DNA of 64,000 nucleotides from Arthrobacter sp. B3I9. GTDB taxonomy: Bacteria; Actinomycetota; Actinomycetes; Actinomycetales; Micrococcaceae. The position numbers were made by a program, and so were the translations under genes. The notes under the pieces were generated by a model. The model ran no database searches, had not been told where the DNA came from, and saw only the letters and a list, made by a program, of their open reading frames with translations. The DNA is taken from assembly GCF_030816935.1 (NCBI RefSeq), contig NZ_JAUSYO010000001.1, forward strand, positions 1,612,001-1,676,000, given 5' to 3'. How positions within the stretch are numbered: position 1 is the stretch's first letter; every line of letters begins with the position of its first letter. Shown here in pieces: positions 28,401 through 36,225 of this stretch.

Positions 28401-29469
28401 CCGAGCGCTGGTTGGCGGACGCCTGCGAGACCCGTTCGATCGGCAGGCGCTGGACCTTGGTCCGGTGCGAATAGCGCGAAATGCGGGCAGTGCCGGTGTC
28501 AATGACGTACTTGATGCCGGGGACCGTCAGCGACGTCTCGGCGACGTTCGTGGCCAGGACGATGCGGCGCTTGTTGCCCGGGTGGAAGACCTTGTGCTGT
28601 TCCTGGAGGCTCAGCCGGGCGAAGAGGGGGAGCACCTCGGTACCGGCGAGCCGGCGGTTGGACTGGATCCTGCCGTTGAGGGCCTCCGCGGCGTCACGGA
28701 TTTCCCGTTCGCCGGAGAAGAAGACCAGGATGTCGCCGGGTGCTTCGAGCGCGAGTTCGTCGACGGCGTCGCACACGGCGTCCAGGGGGTCGCGGTCCTC
28801 CTCCAGTTCGTCGTCTGAGGCGGGAATTCCCTCGTCGCCGGCTGCGGACCCGCCGGCGGGTTGCGAGAGCGGCCGGTAGCGGATCTCCACGGGATAGGTG
28901 CGTCCGGAGACCTCGATGACCGGCGCCGGTTCCTCGTCGCTGCCGAAGTGCCTGGCGAAACGCTGCGGATCGATCGTCGCGGAGGTGATGATGATCTTGA
29001 GGTCGGGCCGCTGGGGCAGGATGCGCTTGAGGTAGCCCAGGATGAAGTCGATATTGAGGCTGCGCTCGTGGGCTTCGTCGATGATGATGGCGTTGTACTT
29101 GCGCAGCAGCTTGTCGCGCTGGATCTCGGCCAGCAGGATGCCGTCGGTCATGAGCTTCACCCTGGTGGACCGGCTCACCTCGCCGGTGAAGCGGACCTGG
29201 AAACCCACCTCCTGGCCGATGTCGACGCCGAGTTCCTCGGCGATGCGTTCGGCCACGGTGCGCGCAGCAAGCCGGCGCGGCTGGGTATGGCCGATCAGGC
29301 CGTTCTCCCCGAGTCCGAGCTCCAGGCACATCTTGGGGATCTGGGTGGTCTTACCGGAACCGGTCTCGCCGGCGATGATGGTGACCTGGTTGGCCGCGAT
29401 GGCGGCCATCAGGTCCTCGCGGCGCTCGGAAACCGGCAGCTCGGCGGGGTAGGAGATATGCAGTGTCAT
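25423..29469 (-). CDS. hrpA: ATP-dependent RNA helicase HrpA
   Basis: A 1348-residue DEAH-box helicase. Walker A GETGSGKTTQIP (about 31-42), DEAH in IIIDEAHERSLNIDF (about 128), SAT motif ITSATIDPQRFARHF, motif VI QRSGRCGRV, then HA2/OB-fold and the long bacterial HrpA C-terminal domain (DUF3418-like). A variable Gly/Ala/Lys insert (about 1045-1095) occurs in the C-terminal half. I prefer ATG 29469 (MTLHISYPAELPV) to the one 30 bases upstream: a TAGACT -10-like box lies 10 bases before it, so the message would have almost no leader. HrpA acts on stalled or mRNA-bound ribosomes. Confidence 0.95.
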   Translation of the reverse strand: MTLHISYPAELPVSERREDLMAAIAANQVTIIAGETGSGKTTQIPKMCLELGLGENGLIGHTQPRRLAARTVAERIAEELGVDIGQEVGFQVRFTGEVSRSTRVKLMTDGILLAEIQRDKLLRKYNAIIIDEAHERSLNIDFILGYLKRILPQRPDLKIIITSATIDPQRFARHFGSDEEPAPVIEVSGRTYPVEIRYRPLSQPAGGSAAGDEGIPASDDELEEDRDPLDAVCDAVDELALEAPGDILVFFSGEREIRDAAEALNGRIQSNRRLAGTEVLPLFARLSLQEQHKVFHPGNKRRIVLATNVAETSLTVPGIKYVIDTGTARISRYSHRTKVQRLPIERVSQASANQRSGRCGRVSDGIAIRLYSEEDFESRPLFTDPEILRTNLAAVILQMTAMGVARGPKDVESFPFVEPPDPRAINDGVTLLRELGALAAARPQGQADDDGGRPGGRAGGRNGAGRNGGGLTAVGQQLAQLPVDPRLGRMIVESGRRGCVREVMILAAALTIQDPRERPTDKQQLAAEKHARFRDENSDFTGFLNLWNYLQEKQQELSSTQFRKLCRTEFINYLRVREWQDLFAQLRQLARPLGISLDNTRLADPVGKHESIHISLLTGLLSHIGILDERKREYAGARGTRFAVFPGSALFKKSPTFVMAAELVETSRLWARVAAKFDPLWAEQVAPHLVKRSYSEPHWSKKMGSVMAHEKVTLYGVPIIPSRRVNYGKVDPELSRELFIRHALVEGDWQTHHKFFHRNRAALQEIEELEARMRRRDILVDDETLFEFYDARIGKEVVSERHFDKWWKEARQQDPALLDFDQALLISEDADALDDSAYPQTLLHKGFELPLAYEFHPVAPGSPPNPSDGVTAEVPVLFLNQLDDAAFRWLIPGQRVELVTALIKSLPKQVRKNFVPAPDVARQAVAALEADFDPATDELEPSLELVLRRLRGQVIPPHSWNWDAVPPHLRVSFRVVDSHGLVLDEGKDLAALQERLAPASRRAIAESLGATPRTTASKGDGRAKSDGQAKSGGRAKANGGAAGTLALPGHAAAAAPAGFTEKSGLTEWSFGTVQRKVEGTVKGHTVTGYPALVDEGSSVALRLFQTSSEQEQAMRGGVIRLLALKVPPPDRYVLEHLNNTEKLTFSQNPHGSVSALIADCALAAIDKLTPAELPWDEAQFKALYDRVRAELIDTVFTVTAIVERVLASTSRINRQLKGTTSLALISALNDIKSQLEQLVYPGFVARTGYAQLSQLPRYLAAIEKRLEKLPTNVQRDAQHMAVVQALEDDYDDAVSALLPGRRAGAELTQVRWMIEELRVSLFAVELGTAYSVSEKRIRAVLNKALAPV

Positions 29470-29503
29470 GGCTGGAAACAGTCTACTGGGCTTGAACATG
29501 AAG

Positions 29504-29531
29504 CTGCCCGGCCCCTGAGGGGGTCGGGCAG
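29504..29531 (-). terminator. Possible terminator between the small membrane gene and hrpA
   Basis: A 12-bp stem with one mismatch (29504-29515 with 29520-29531) and a TGAG loop, downstream of the gene at 29602-29769. No T-run follows, so it is only a candidate. The adjacent 29550-29583 holds a GGCCGGCCGG direct repeat. Confidence 0.4.
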
Positions 29532-29601
29532 TTGTGGTCGGGCAGTTGGTGGTCAGCCCGGGCCGGCCGGTCCGGGCCGGCCGGAGGTTCCGGGGCGGAC
29601 C

Positions 29602-29769
29602 TCAGAAGATCCGCAGCGTGTAGTTGGTGCTGGGGAGGTCGAGGGCGGACCAGGCGTCCTGCGAGCGGACCGGCGGGGTGTGGCCCCGGCCGTCGTTGCG
29701 AAGGACCGAGACGGTGGCTGCAAGGCCGGCGAGGATCAGGATGATGACTGCTATTCCGAGGAGTTCCAT
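29602..29769 (-). CDS. Small single-pass membrane protein (55 residues), hypothetical
   Basis: MELLGIAVIILILAGLAATV forms one N-terminal membrane helix, followed by a soluble tail with RSQDAWSALDLPSTNY. GGAGGT directly abuts the ATG at 29769, an unusually short spacing. The frame extends 25 codons upstream through the glxA intergenic operator, which is unlikely to be coding. Similar short proteins are common in Arthrobacter; function unknown. Confidence 0.65.
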   Translation of the reverse strand: MELLGIAVIILILAGLAATVSVLRNDGRGHTPPVRSQDAWSALDLPSTNYTLRIF

Positions 29770-29805
29770 ACCTCCATGGTTCTCTTGCGGAGGGAGCAAA
29801 AAAAG

Positions 29806-29840
29806 TGGCAGAAATGCCCAAAAAGGTAAATTTTCTGCCA
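29806..29840. promoter_or_regulatory. Candidate operator between the small membrane gene and glxA
   Basis: A perfect 9-bp inverted repeat, TGGCAGAAA (29806-29814) and TTTCTGCCA (29832-29840), with a 17-base spacer, ends 10 bases before the regulator's ATG. TGGCA half-sites are typical for AraC-family proteins, suggesting autoregulation. Confidence 0.55.
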
Positions 29841-29850
29841 TCATGGATAC

Positions 29851-30819
29851 ATGATCAAATCAGTGGCGATGATCGTGGTTCCCAACTTCTCGATCTTCGA
29901 GTTTGCAACCGCCTTCGAGGTGTTCGGCATCGACCGTTCGGCCCGCGGCAGCGGGGTACCTGCCTTCGATTTCCGTGTCTGCACGCCCGCTCCGGGAGAC
30001 GTGCCGCTCAAATCCGGGCTGACGATGCACGTCGGACTGGGGCTGGAAGCGGCGGCGGATGCGGACCTGGTCATCATGACCCCCTACGGAAACGACGACG
30101 ACCTGGACGACTCCGTGCTGGACACCTTGCGTGCCGCTCATGCCCGCGGTGCCTGGGTCATGTCCATTTGCTCCGGTGCGTTTGCCCTGGCGAGGGCGGG
30201 CCTCCTCGACGGCCGCCGCTGCACCACGCACTGGCACTACTCCCAGGAGCTTGCCGCGCGGTACCCGGCAGCGCTGGTGGATGAAAACGTCCTTTACGTG
30301 GAGGACAGCCGGATCATCACGAGTGCGGGGACGGCCGCGGGGATTGATGCGTGCCTGCACCTGGTCCGGGTGGAATTCGGCGCGAATGTGGCGGCGGCGA
30401 TTGCCCGCGACATGGTTGTTCCCCCGCACCGCGACGGCGGCCAGGCGCAATTCATCGACCGGCCCATCCCGGCCTGCGGCTCCGAACCGATGGAGGAACT
30501 GCTGCAGTGGATGGTCCGCCACCTGGACGAGGACCATTCCGTCAACGAACTCGCGGCGCGGGTCCATATGTCGCCCAGGACCTTTGCCCGGCGTTTCCGG
30601 TCCGAGACAGGCGCGACGCCGGCCGCGTGGCTCAACTCCCAGCGCGTGCTGCGGGCCCAGGAACTGCTTGAGTCCACCGATCTCAACATCGACGAGATCG
30701 CGCGGGAATCAGGCTTCGGTCACTCGGTCTTGCTGCGTCACCACTTTGCGAAGGTCCTGGACACCAGCCCTCAGTCCTACCGGCGCACTTTCCGGGGGCA
30801 TCTGGCCGAAGCGGTCTAG
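29851..30819 (+). CDS. GlxA-type transcriptional regulator (DJ-1/PfpI domain plus AraC HTH)
   Basis: A 322-residue regulator. Residues about 1-180 form a DJ-1/PfpI-like amidotransferase domain (VAMIVVPNFSIFEF, MSICSGAFALARAGLLDGRRCTTHW with the elbow Cys); residues about 220-318 are an AraC helix-turn-helix (HMSPRTFARRFRSETGATPAAWLNSQRVLRAQELL, GFGHSVLLRHHF). Such proteins usually activate amine or amino-acid catabolism genes, but no such target is adjacent. Its likely operator is just upstream. Confidence 0.92.
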   Translation: MIKSVAMIVVPNFSIFEFATAFEVFGIDRSARGSGVPAFDFRVCTPAPGDVPLKSGLTMHVGLGLEAAADADLVIMTPYGNDDDLDDSVLDTLRAAHARGAWVMSICSGAFALARAGLLDGRRCTTHWHYSQELAARYPAALVDENVLYVEDSRIITSAGTAAGIDACLHLVRVEFGANVAAAIARDMVVPPHRDGGQAQFIDRPIPACGSEPMEELLQWMVRHLDEDHSVNELAARVHMSPRTFARRFRSETGATPAAWLNSQRVLRAQELLESTDLNIDEIARESGFGHSVLLRHHFAKVLDTSPQSYRRTFRGHLAEAV

Positions 30820-30849
30820 GTCTCTGCGGTCTAGGTCTCTGGGGACGGT

Positions 30850-31149
30850 CTACGCCCCCGGACCCGGCCCCGATTCTGCGGCCGCCCGGGTGTGATCGAC
30901 CAGTTCACGCCACGGCCCTGTCAGGGCCTGCTCCGGCAGGGTGGCCCGGCGCTGTCCGGCGCGGATGTCATAGAGGAAGCGGTCCGGCTGGTTGCCGGAT
31001 GCGCTGCGGGCGGTCCGGGGAGCCTCGTCCCAGGGGCAGGCCTCAACGAGCGGCTGCCAGAGGTCCTTGTCCTCCGGAGGCGTGGCCAGCACGGACCAGG
31101 TCCGCCTCATTCCGGCAATGCCGCCGCTGCGCTGGACGGTGATTTTCAT
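30850..31149 (-). CDS. Emfourin-like protease inhibitor
   Basis: A 99-residue protein beginning MKITVQRSGGIAGMRRTWSV, with DRFLYDIRAGQRRATLPEQAL and PWRELVDHTR, matching emfourin, the known inhibitor partner of protealysin-like M4 proteases. It lies 79 bases downstream of the M4 protease gene, which supports the pairing. I chose ATG 31149; an in-frame TTG at 31224 would add 25 residues of unfamily-like sequence. The start region contains a 17-base tandem duplication. Confidence 0.85.
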   Translation of the reverse strand: MKITVQRSGGIAGMRRTWSVLATPPEDKDLWQPLVEACPWDEAPRTARSASGNQPDRFLYDIRAGQRRATLPEQALTGPWRELVDHTRAAAESGPGPGA

Positions 31150-31228
31150 GGAACCCGGATTTTCATGGAACCCGCCATTTTCGGAAAGCCCGCGGTTCTC
31201 ATCGAACCGGGGGACCTGTTTCAAGGAG

Positions 31229-32272
31229 TCATAGCTTTACCTTTACAGTTTCCCACGCGGAGCGGACGGCGTCATGCTCTTTCGACTCGGCTCCGAAGAG
31301 TTCGTTTGCGGACGTCGCGGTGGCCTTCGCGAACGCGCGGAAGGTCGCATTTTGCGCCAACGAACCGCCGGTCAGGGCCTCGTACCAGATCTGGGCTGGT
31401 GCGTCCCAGGCGTTGCCGCCGAGGGCCGTCGCCACCAGGCAGAAGGCTCGGTTGGGGATCCCCGAGTTGATGTGCACGCCGCCGTTGTCGGCGCTGGTGC
31501 GGACGTAACCGTCCATCGAGTCCGGTTGCGGATCCTTGCCGAGCACGTCGTCGTCGTACGCCGTGCCCGGCGCCTTCATCGACCGCAGCGCCTTGCCCTG
31601 GACTTGATCCGTGAACAAGCCCTCGCCGATCAGCCAACTGGCCTCCGCTGCCGATTGCTTCCGCACGTACTGTTCCACCATGGCTCCGAAGACATCGGAC
31701 ACCGACTCGTTGAGGGCGCCGGCCTGGTTCCGGTAGGCCAGTCCGGCGCTGAACTGCGTGACGCCGTGGGCCAACTCATGACCGATGACGCTGAGGGACT
31801 TTGTGAACCGCTCGAACACCTGGCCGTCGCCGTCCCCGAAGACCATCTGCTGGCCGTCCCAGAAGGCGTTGTCGTAGAGGCGGCCGAAGTGGACGCTGGC
31901 GACGAGGGGAAGTCCGTGGTTGTCGATGGAGTTGCGGCCGAACGCCTCGGCGAAGAGCCTGTGGGTGTTCCCCAGGCCGTCATAGGCTTCATCGGCCGCG
32001 GTATCACCGGTTGCCGGTTCGCCCTCCTTGCGCACGACGTTGCCGGGCAGCTGCTCGGAGTATTTCGCATCGTAGACGGTCCGGTCGGGAGCAGTGGGCT
32101 TGCTCTCGCGCATGCCCGGGGGAGCAGCGGGGGCGGGAGCGGTCCGGGACGACTGGAAGCTCCGGACGTGCAGGAGTGCTTCCCGGGCGGCCCGTGATGC
32201 CTCGGAGAGCGCCGGTTCACGCTGCGCGGCCAGCCGGCGCAGCAGGTACGGAGGAATGATGGAGCAGTACAT
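31229..32272 (-). CDS. M4 family (protealysin-like) zinc metallopeptidase
   Basis: A 347-residue thermolysin-family protease. The short N-terminal propeptide has the PPYLL-type motif (CSIIPPYLLRRLA), typical of protealysin-like enzymes that lack a signal peptide. The zinc site is HELAH (in VIGHELAHGVTQF) with the third ligand in NESVSDVFG; the catalytic His is in DNGGVHINSGIPN. ATG 32272 is preceded by AAGGGG 10 bases upstream. It precedes its emfourin-type inhibitor, so enzyme and inhibitor are probably made together. Confidence 0.93.
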   Translation of the reverse strand: MYCSIIPPYLLRRLAAQREPALSEASRAAREALLHVRSFQSSRTAPAPAAPPGMRESKPTAPDRTVYDAKYSEQLPGNVVRKEGEPATGDTAADEAYDGLGNTHRLFAEAFGRNSIDNHGLPLVASVHFGRLYDNAFWDGQQMVFGDGDGQVFERFTKSLSVIGHELAHGVTQFSAGLAYRNQAGALNESVSDVFGAMVEQYVRKQSAAEASWLIGEGLFTDQVQGKALRSMKAPGTAYDDDVLGKDPQPDSMDGYVRTSADNGGVHINSGIPNRAFCLVATALGGNAWDAPAQIWYEALTGGSLAQNATFRAFAKATATSANELFGAESKEHDAVRSAWETVKVKL

Positions 32273-32452
32273 GTGAGACCCCTTTATGCTTCGGCGGAGC
32301 CTGCCGCCAGCACGGCGGCCGGCTCCGGGCCTGCCGCCGGCCGCCGGAAACCCCGCTGCCGATGCTGACAGCCTAAGAGGGGGCTCCGACTTTTGGGGAG
32401 TGGCTGTCCCGGCGCGGCGCGGCAACCTCCGGCAACCCCCGTCGACCGCGCG

Positions 32453-33277
32453 TCAAGGCGCCCGCGGGTCCCGGACGAAGGGCTCGGCGACGAACTGCTG
32501 GACCATGGTCCACAGGTTGGTGGTGGTCCAGTAGATCAAAACACCAATGGGGAAGATGATGCCGCCGACGCCGAAGACAACCGGCAGGATGTACAGCACC
32601 AACTTCTGCTGCAGCCTGAACTGGGCAGACGCGGCCTCATCGGGCTGGGCCCCGCCTGAAACTGCCCCCGCCATGATGTGCTTCTGGGTGATGAACTGCG
32701 CGGCGGTCATGGCAAGGATCATCAGAATGGTCAGCACCGGGACGCTCACGGGATTACCGGTGCTGCCGTGGAGCAGGGAGGCGGACAACGGGGCGCCGAA
32801 GACGCTTGCCTCCTCGAACTGCACCACCTGCCCGGGGCTCATCGCCCCGATGCCCTCGCCCCTCACGGCGGCCGCCGCCATGCCTGAGAGCACGGTGAAG
32901 AGGGCGAAGAAGAACGGCATCTGGATCAGCAGCGGAAGGCAGGCCGAAAACGGGTTCGTACCGTGCTTCTTGTACAGGGCCATCTGTTCCTGCGCCATGG
33001 CCTGCCGCGACAGCGGGTCGGTCCTTCCCGTGTACTTTTCCTGCAGCTCCTTCAAATCCGGGTGCAGCCGGCGCATGCCACGCTGGGCCTTGATCTGCTG
33101 CAGGTACACCGGAATCAAGGCGGCACGGACCACCAGCACCAGGCCGATGATGGAGAGGGACCACGTCCAGCCGCTGGCCGCTGGCATGCCGAGGGCGCTC
33201 ATGCCGTCGTGGAGTCCCACCATGATCGCGGACACCAGCCACCGGAACGGCAGCAGGATCTCCGTAACCACGTCCAC
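32453..33277 (-). CDS. yidC: YidC/Oxa1 family membrane insertase (second, shorter type)
   Basis: About 274 residues with five hydrophobic segments: ILLPFRWLVSAIMVGLHDGM, IIGLVLVVRAALIPVYLQQIKAQRGM, CLPLLIQMPFFFALFTVLSGMA, VLTILMILAMTAAQFITQKHIM and LYILPVVFGVGGIIFPIGVLIYWTTTNLWTMVQQ. The conserved Arg of the hydrophilic groove is in VRAALIPVY. It inserts membrane proteins with or without SecYEG. The main actinobacterial yidC is normally beside rpmH-rnpA; this isolated copy is probably a paralogue. The start is uncertain (GTG 33277, GTG 33271 or TTG 33319). Confidence 0.88.
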   Translation of the reverse strand: MDVVTEILLPFRWLVSAIMVGLHDGMSALGMPAASGWTWSLSIIGLVLVVRAALIPVYLQQIKAQRGMRRLHPDLKELQEKYTGRTDPLSRQAMAQEQMALYKKHGTNPFSACLPLLIQMPFFFALFTVLSGMAAAAVRGEGIGAMSPGQVVQFEEASVFGAPLSASLLHGSTGNPVSVPVLTILMILAMTAAQFITQKHIMAGAVSGGAQPDEAASAQFRLQQKLVLYILPVVFGVGGIIFPIGVLIYWTTTNLWTMVQQFVAEPFVRDPRAP

Positions 33278-33394
33278 CAGCGCCCCCGTTCGTCGGGCCG
33301 CAATGCCCTCTGCCAGCAAACACGAAAGAACCCCTGGAATCCAGTGGGCCAGAGGGGTGGGTGGAGGGGGGCGCGTGGGCTGTTGTCCGTTGGG

Positions 33395-33406
33395 TACGGT
33401 AGGCCC
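33395..33406 (+). promoter_or_regulatory. Leaderless-type promoter (TACGGT-N6-ATG)
   Basis: TACGGT at 33395-33400 is followed by six bases and ATG 33407. Confidence 0.5.
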
Positions 33407-34390
33407 ATGCCCGAAACCAAGAACCGAAAAGAATCCAGCTCAACCCTGCTGACGGTCGTTATCGCTTTTGTGGCGAATATCCTCGTCGCCGGGGCGAAGT
33501 CGGTGGCCGCGGTACTGACGGGGTCGGCTTCCATGACTGCCGAGGCAGCGCACTCCTGGGCGGACACCGGAAACCAGGTGTTCCTGTTCTTTGCCGAACG
33601 GCGGTCCGCCAGGCCGCGGGACAAGAACCATCCGATGGGCTACGGCCGGGAAGCCTATGTCTGGTCCATGTTTGCGGCCTTCGGGTTGTTCACCGCCGGC
33701 GCCGTGGTGTCCATCATGCACGGCATCCAGCAGATCATCGAGCCGGAGCCCGCCGCCGACTTCGCCGTTGCCTACTGGGTCCTGGCCGCGGCGTTCGTCT
33801 TCGAGGGCATCTCCTTCGTCCAGGCTTTCCGTCAGACCCGGAAAGCGGCACGCGAGCTGGAGCGGCACACCCTGGAGCAGGTCCTGATCAGCTCCGATCC
33901 GACCCTGCGTGCCGTCTTCGCAGAGGACGCCGCGGCGCTGTTCGGCTTGGTGGTCGCCTTCGCGGGCGTGTTCCTGCACCAGGTCACGGGCTCACCACTG
34001 CCCGATGCCGTGGGGTCGATCGTTGTTGGCGTGCTGCTGGCCGTTGTCGCCGTCGTACTGATCGACCGGAACCGGCGCTTCCTGGTGGGCCAGGGCGTGA
34101 CCCCCGACATCGAGCGGTCCATGGCCCGCCGGGTGCTGGAGCACCCGGACGTCGCCCGGCTCACCTACCTGCACCTGGAGTTTGTCGGTCCCCGCAAGCT
34201 GTACGTCGTCGCGGCGGTGGATCTGCAGGGAGACCACCCGGAACACGAAGCGGCTGTGGCCCTGCGCCGGGTGGAGCGCGAGCTGGAGGACCACGAAACG
34301 GTGGAGGAAGCCGTGCTCACGCTGGCAACCCCGGACGAGGTCGCCTTGAGCTTCGATTCGCCGGAAAGCCCTGGGCACATAGGTCGCTGA
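33407..34390 (+). CDS. Cation diffusion facilitator family transporter
   Basis: A 327-residue CDF protein with about six membrane helices. Seen: LLTVVIAFVANILVAGAKSVAAVLTGS (TM1-2), SMTAEAAHSWADTGNQ (metal site A, HxxxD), the DKNHPMGYGREAYVWS loop, FAEDAAALFGLVVAFAG (second HD-type site, here EDAAALF) and a cytoplasmic C-terminal domain. Metal specificity (Zn, Co, Mn or Fe) cannot be fixed. It diverges from yidC and ends upstream of a terminator shared with the tRNA. Confidence 0.92.
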   Translation: MPETKNRKESSSTLLTVVIAFVANILVAGAKSVAAVLTGSASMTAEAAHSWADTGNQVFLFFAERRSARPRDKNHPMGYGREAYVWSMFAAFGLFTAGAVVSIMHGIQQIIEPEPAADFAVAYWVLAAAFVFEGISFVQAFRQTRKAARELERHTLEQVLISSDPTLRAVFAEDAAALFGLVVAFAGVFLHQVTGSPLPDAVGSIVVGVLLAVVAVVLIDRNRRFLVGQGVTPDIERSMARRVLEHPDVARLTYLHLEFVGPRKLYVVAAVDLQGDHPEHEAAVALRRVERELEDHETVEEAVLTLATPDEVALSFDSPESPGHIGR

Positions 34391-34475
34391 GGCACATGGT
34401 CGCCGGGGCACATAGGTTGCTGGGCCTGACAGAAGCCAGCGGCCAATAAGAACCCTAACCTGCCGGAAACCAGGA

Positions 34476-34506
34476 AACCCCGCCGTTTCACTGAAACGGC
34501 GGGGTT
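34476..34506. terminator. Terminator between the CDF gene and tRNA-Arg
   Basis: A perfect 13-bp stem (34476-34488 with 34494-34506), CACTG loop, then TTCTTTCT on the + strand and TTTCC on the minus strand. It is placed to stop both the CDF transcript and the convergent tRNA transcript. Confidence 0.85.
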
Positions 34507-34513
34507 CTTTCTG

Positions 34514-34586
34514 TGCCCTCGATTGGAATCGAACCAACGACCTTCTGCTCCGGAGGCAGACGCTCTATCCCCTGAGCTACGAGGGC
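34514..34586 (-). tRNA. tRNA-Arg (anticodon CCG)
   Basis: A full cloverleaf reads on the minus strand. The 7-bp acceptor stem is GCCCTCG/CGAGGGC with discriminator A, the D arm AGCTCAGGGGATAGAGC, the anticodon stem TCTGC/GCAGA around CTCCGGA (anticodon CCG), and the T loop GGTTCGATTCC. The 3' CCA is not encoded. CCG reads the CGG arginine codon. Confidence 0.95.
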
Positions 34587-34677
34587 AATCAGGGTTCCTG
34601 CCGTTACCGGCGGGACGTCCTAGAGCTTAGCAGGAAGGTGGGCCCCAAGGGAAAACCGCGCCCTCAGTACCCCGAAA

Positions 34678-36225
34678 TCAGTACCCCGAAAACGAGTCCA
34701 CGTGGACACGCCGGGCGCCGGCGCCGCGCGCTGCGGCCCGGAGCGAGCGGACGCTGGCGGGCGACCCGCAGATGAAGACATTCCGCGCGGCGATATCGGG
34801 CACGAGCGCCTTCAGCGCCTTTCCGTCGATCCTTCCGGGCCCTGCGTCCTGCATGAACGACGGCGGGGCGGAGCCGTCCGCGAGGCGGGCCAGGATCCGG
34901 GCCCCGGAGCGTTCCAGTTCCTCAACGTAGGCGAGCTCCGCGGCGTTCTTCGCAAGATACAGCAGGACCACATCCCTGTCCCGGGCGGAGCCGGCGGCGA
35001 GCTGGGCCAGGAAAGGGGTGATGCCGATGCCGGCGGCAATCAACAGCACCGGCGTCGCGGGATCCCTCGGGAGGACAAAGTCGCCGCCCACGGTCGTGGC
35101 GGTGAGTTCCGTGCCCCGCTGCAGGGTGGCCAGTGAACGCTTGGCCGAGGACAGCGGCCCGGCTGTTCCCACCCCGATCCGCAGCACGGGCGAGCCGGGC
35201 GCGTTGGTCAGGCTGAAGACCCGCCGCAGGCCCTTTCCATCGGGCTTGCCGTCGGCCTTGTCGAAGGGCAGATGCAGTTCGAGGTACTGGCCGGGGCTGA
35301 AGCGCACCGGACGGTCCGGCCGGAAGCTGAACTCCGTCGTCGTCGGTGTCAACGGCCGCGAGCCCTCGAAGCGGAGCCGGACGCCGCCGCGCTGGCCGGC
35401 GGCGAAGGCCACTGCGTTGCCCGCCAGCAACGCCAGTTCCGGGGAGTTGGCCACGAACCCCAGATTGTAGGGGATGGCGAACAGCAGGCCGACGCCGGCG
35501 GCGAGCGCCAGCTGCTGCCAGCGCCGCGGCGGCAGCGTGAGCGGTTCCGTAAGCATGAAGCCGACGAAGAAGAGCACCGGCCGCTGGGCCAGCGACTGCC
35601 ACAGCGCCTCGGCGGGCGCCGCGCCGGAGCGGAGCAGCTCCGCCGTCACGATGGAGACCGCGACCACGGTGAACACGGCGGCCATGAGCATCTTCCGAAC
35701 CCGGTAGAGCACCAGCAGTACCCCTGGCAGCAGTACCAACAGCATGGCCGGGGTTGCCGCCCACCAGGTGGCGATATTCAGCCCTGTCAGGCCGGTGAGG
35801 AAGGCTCCGGCCGCTGCCGGATTGAAGATGTGCCGGCCACGCCACGCCAGCGCGTACTTGGAGGCGGAAGCGAGCACGCAGGCCAGCGCCACGCCGGCCA
35901 GGTCCAGCAGCTGCAGCCCGGCCGAGAACTGCGTCGGCCAGAACAGGAAGTACAGCAGGAGCCCCGTGATGAGGGACGACTCGCTGTGCGGACGCACGCG
36001 GAACAGGGCGGCCAGCGCGCGGTTGGAGCCGTACGTCAGTCCGAGGCAGAGAACCAGGTGCACCAGCATCTCCGGCAGCCCGAAGGTCAGCCAGCCGAGG
36101 ACGTCCAGCACCATGCTGTAGGCGGCGAGGACGGCCAGCACCCACAGCACCAGCCGGTACATCGTGAACCGGCCGAGCGCGGAGTCCAGCCTCGAGCCGA
36201 TCGGAGGTGAGATAACGGCGGTCAT
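34678..36225 (-). CDS. Fusion of NqrB/RnfD-like membrane domain and ferredoxin-reductase-type FAD/NAD domain
   Basis: A 515-residue protein. Residues about 20-285 form eight to nine membrane helices resembling NqrB/RnfD (FNPAAAGAFLTGLTGLNIATWW, FFVGFMLTEPLTLPPRRWQQ). The soluble part is a plant-type ferredoxin reductase: FSPGQYLELHLPF and RRVFSLTNAPG for FAD, then VLLIAAGIGITPFLAQL and NVFICGSPASVRSL for NAD(P)H. It would pass electrons from cytoplasmic NAD(P)H through the membrane to the FMN-binding lipoprotein encoded in the same operon. It overlaps apbE by four bases. No other Nqr or Rnf subunits are present. Confidence 0.88.
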   Translation of the reverse strand: MTAVISPPIGSRLDSALGRFTMYRLVLWVLAVLAAYSMVLDVLGWLTFGLPEMLVHLVLCLGLTYGSNRALAALFRVRPHSESSLITGLLLYFLFWPTQFSAGLQLLDLAGVALACVLASASKYALAWRGRHIFNPAAAGAFLTGLTGLNIATWWAATPAMLLVLLPGVLLVLYRVRKMLMAAVFTVVAVSIVTAELLRSGAAPAEALWQSLAQRPVLFFVGFMLTEPLTLPPRRWQQLALAAGVGLLFAIPYNLGFVANSPELALLAGNAVAFAAGQRGGVRLRFEGSRPLTPTTTEFSFRPDRPVRFSPGQYLELHLPFDKADGKPDGKGLRRVFSLTNAPGSPVLRIGVGTAGPLSSAKRSLATLQRGTELTATTVGGDFVLPRDPATPVLLIAAGIGITPFLAQLAAGSARDRDVVLLYLAKNAAELAYVEELERSGARILARLADGSAPPSFMQDAGPGRIDGKALKALVPDIAARNVFICGSPASVRSLRAAARGAGARRVHVDSFSGY

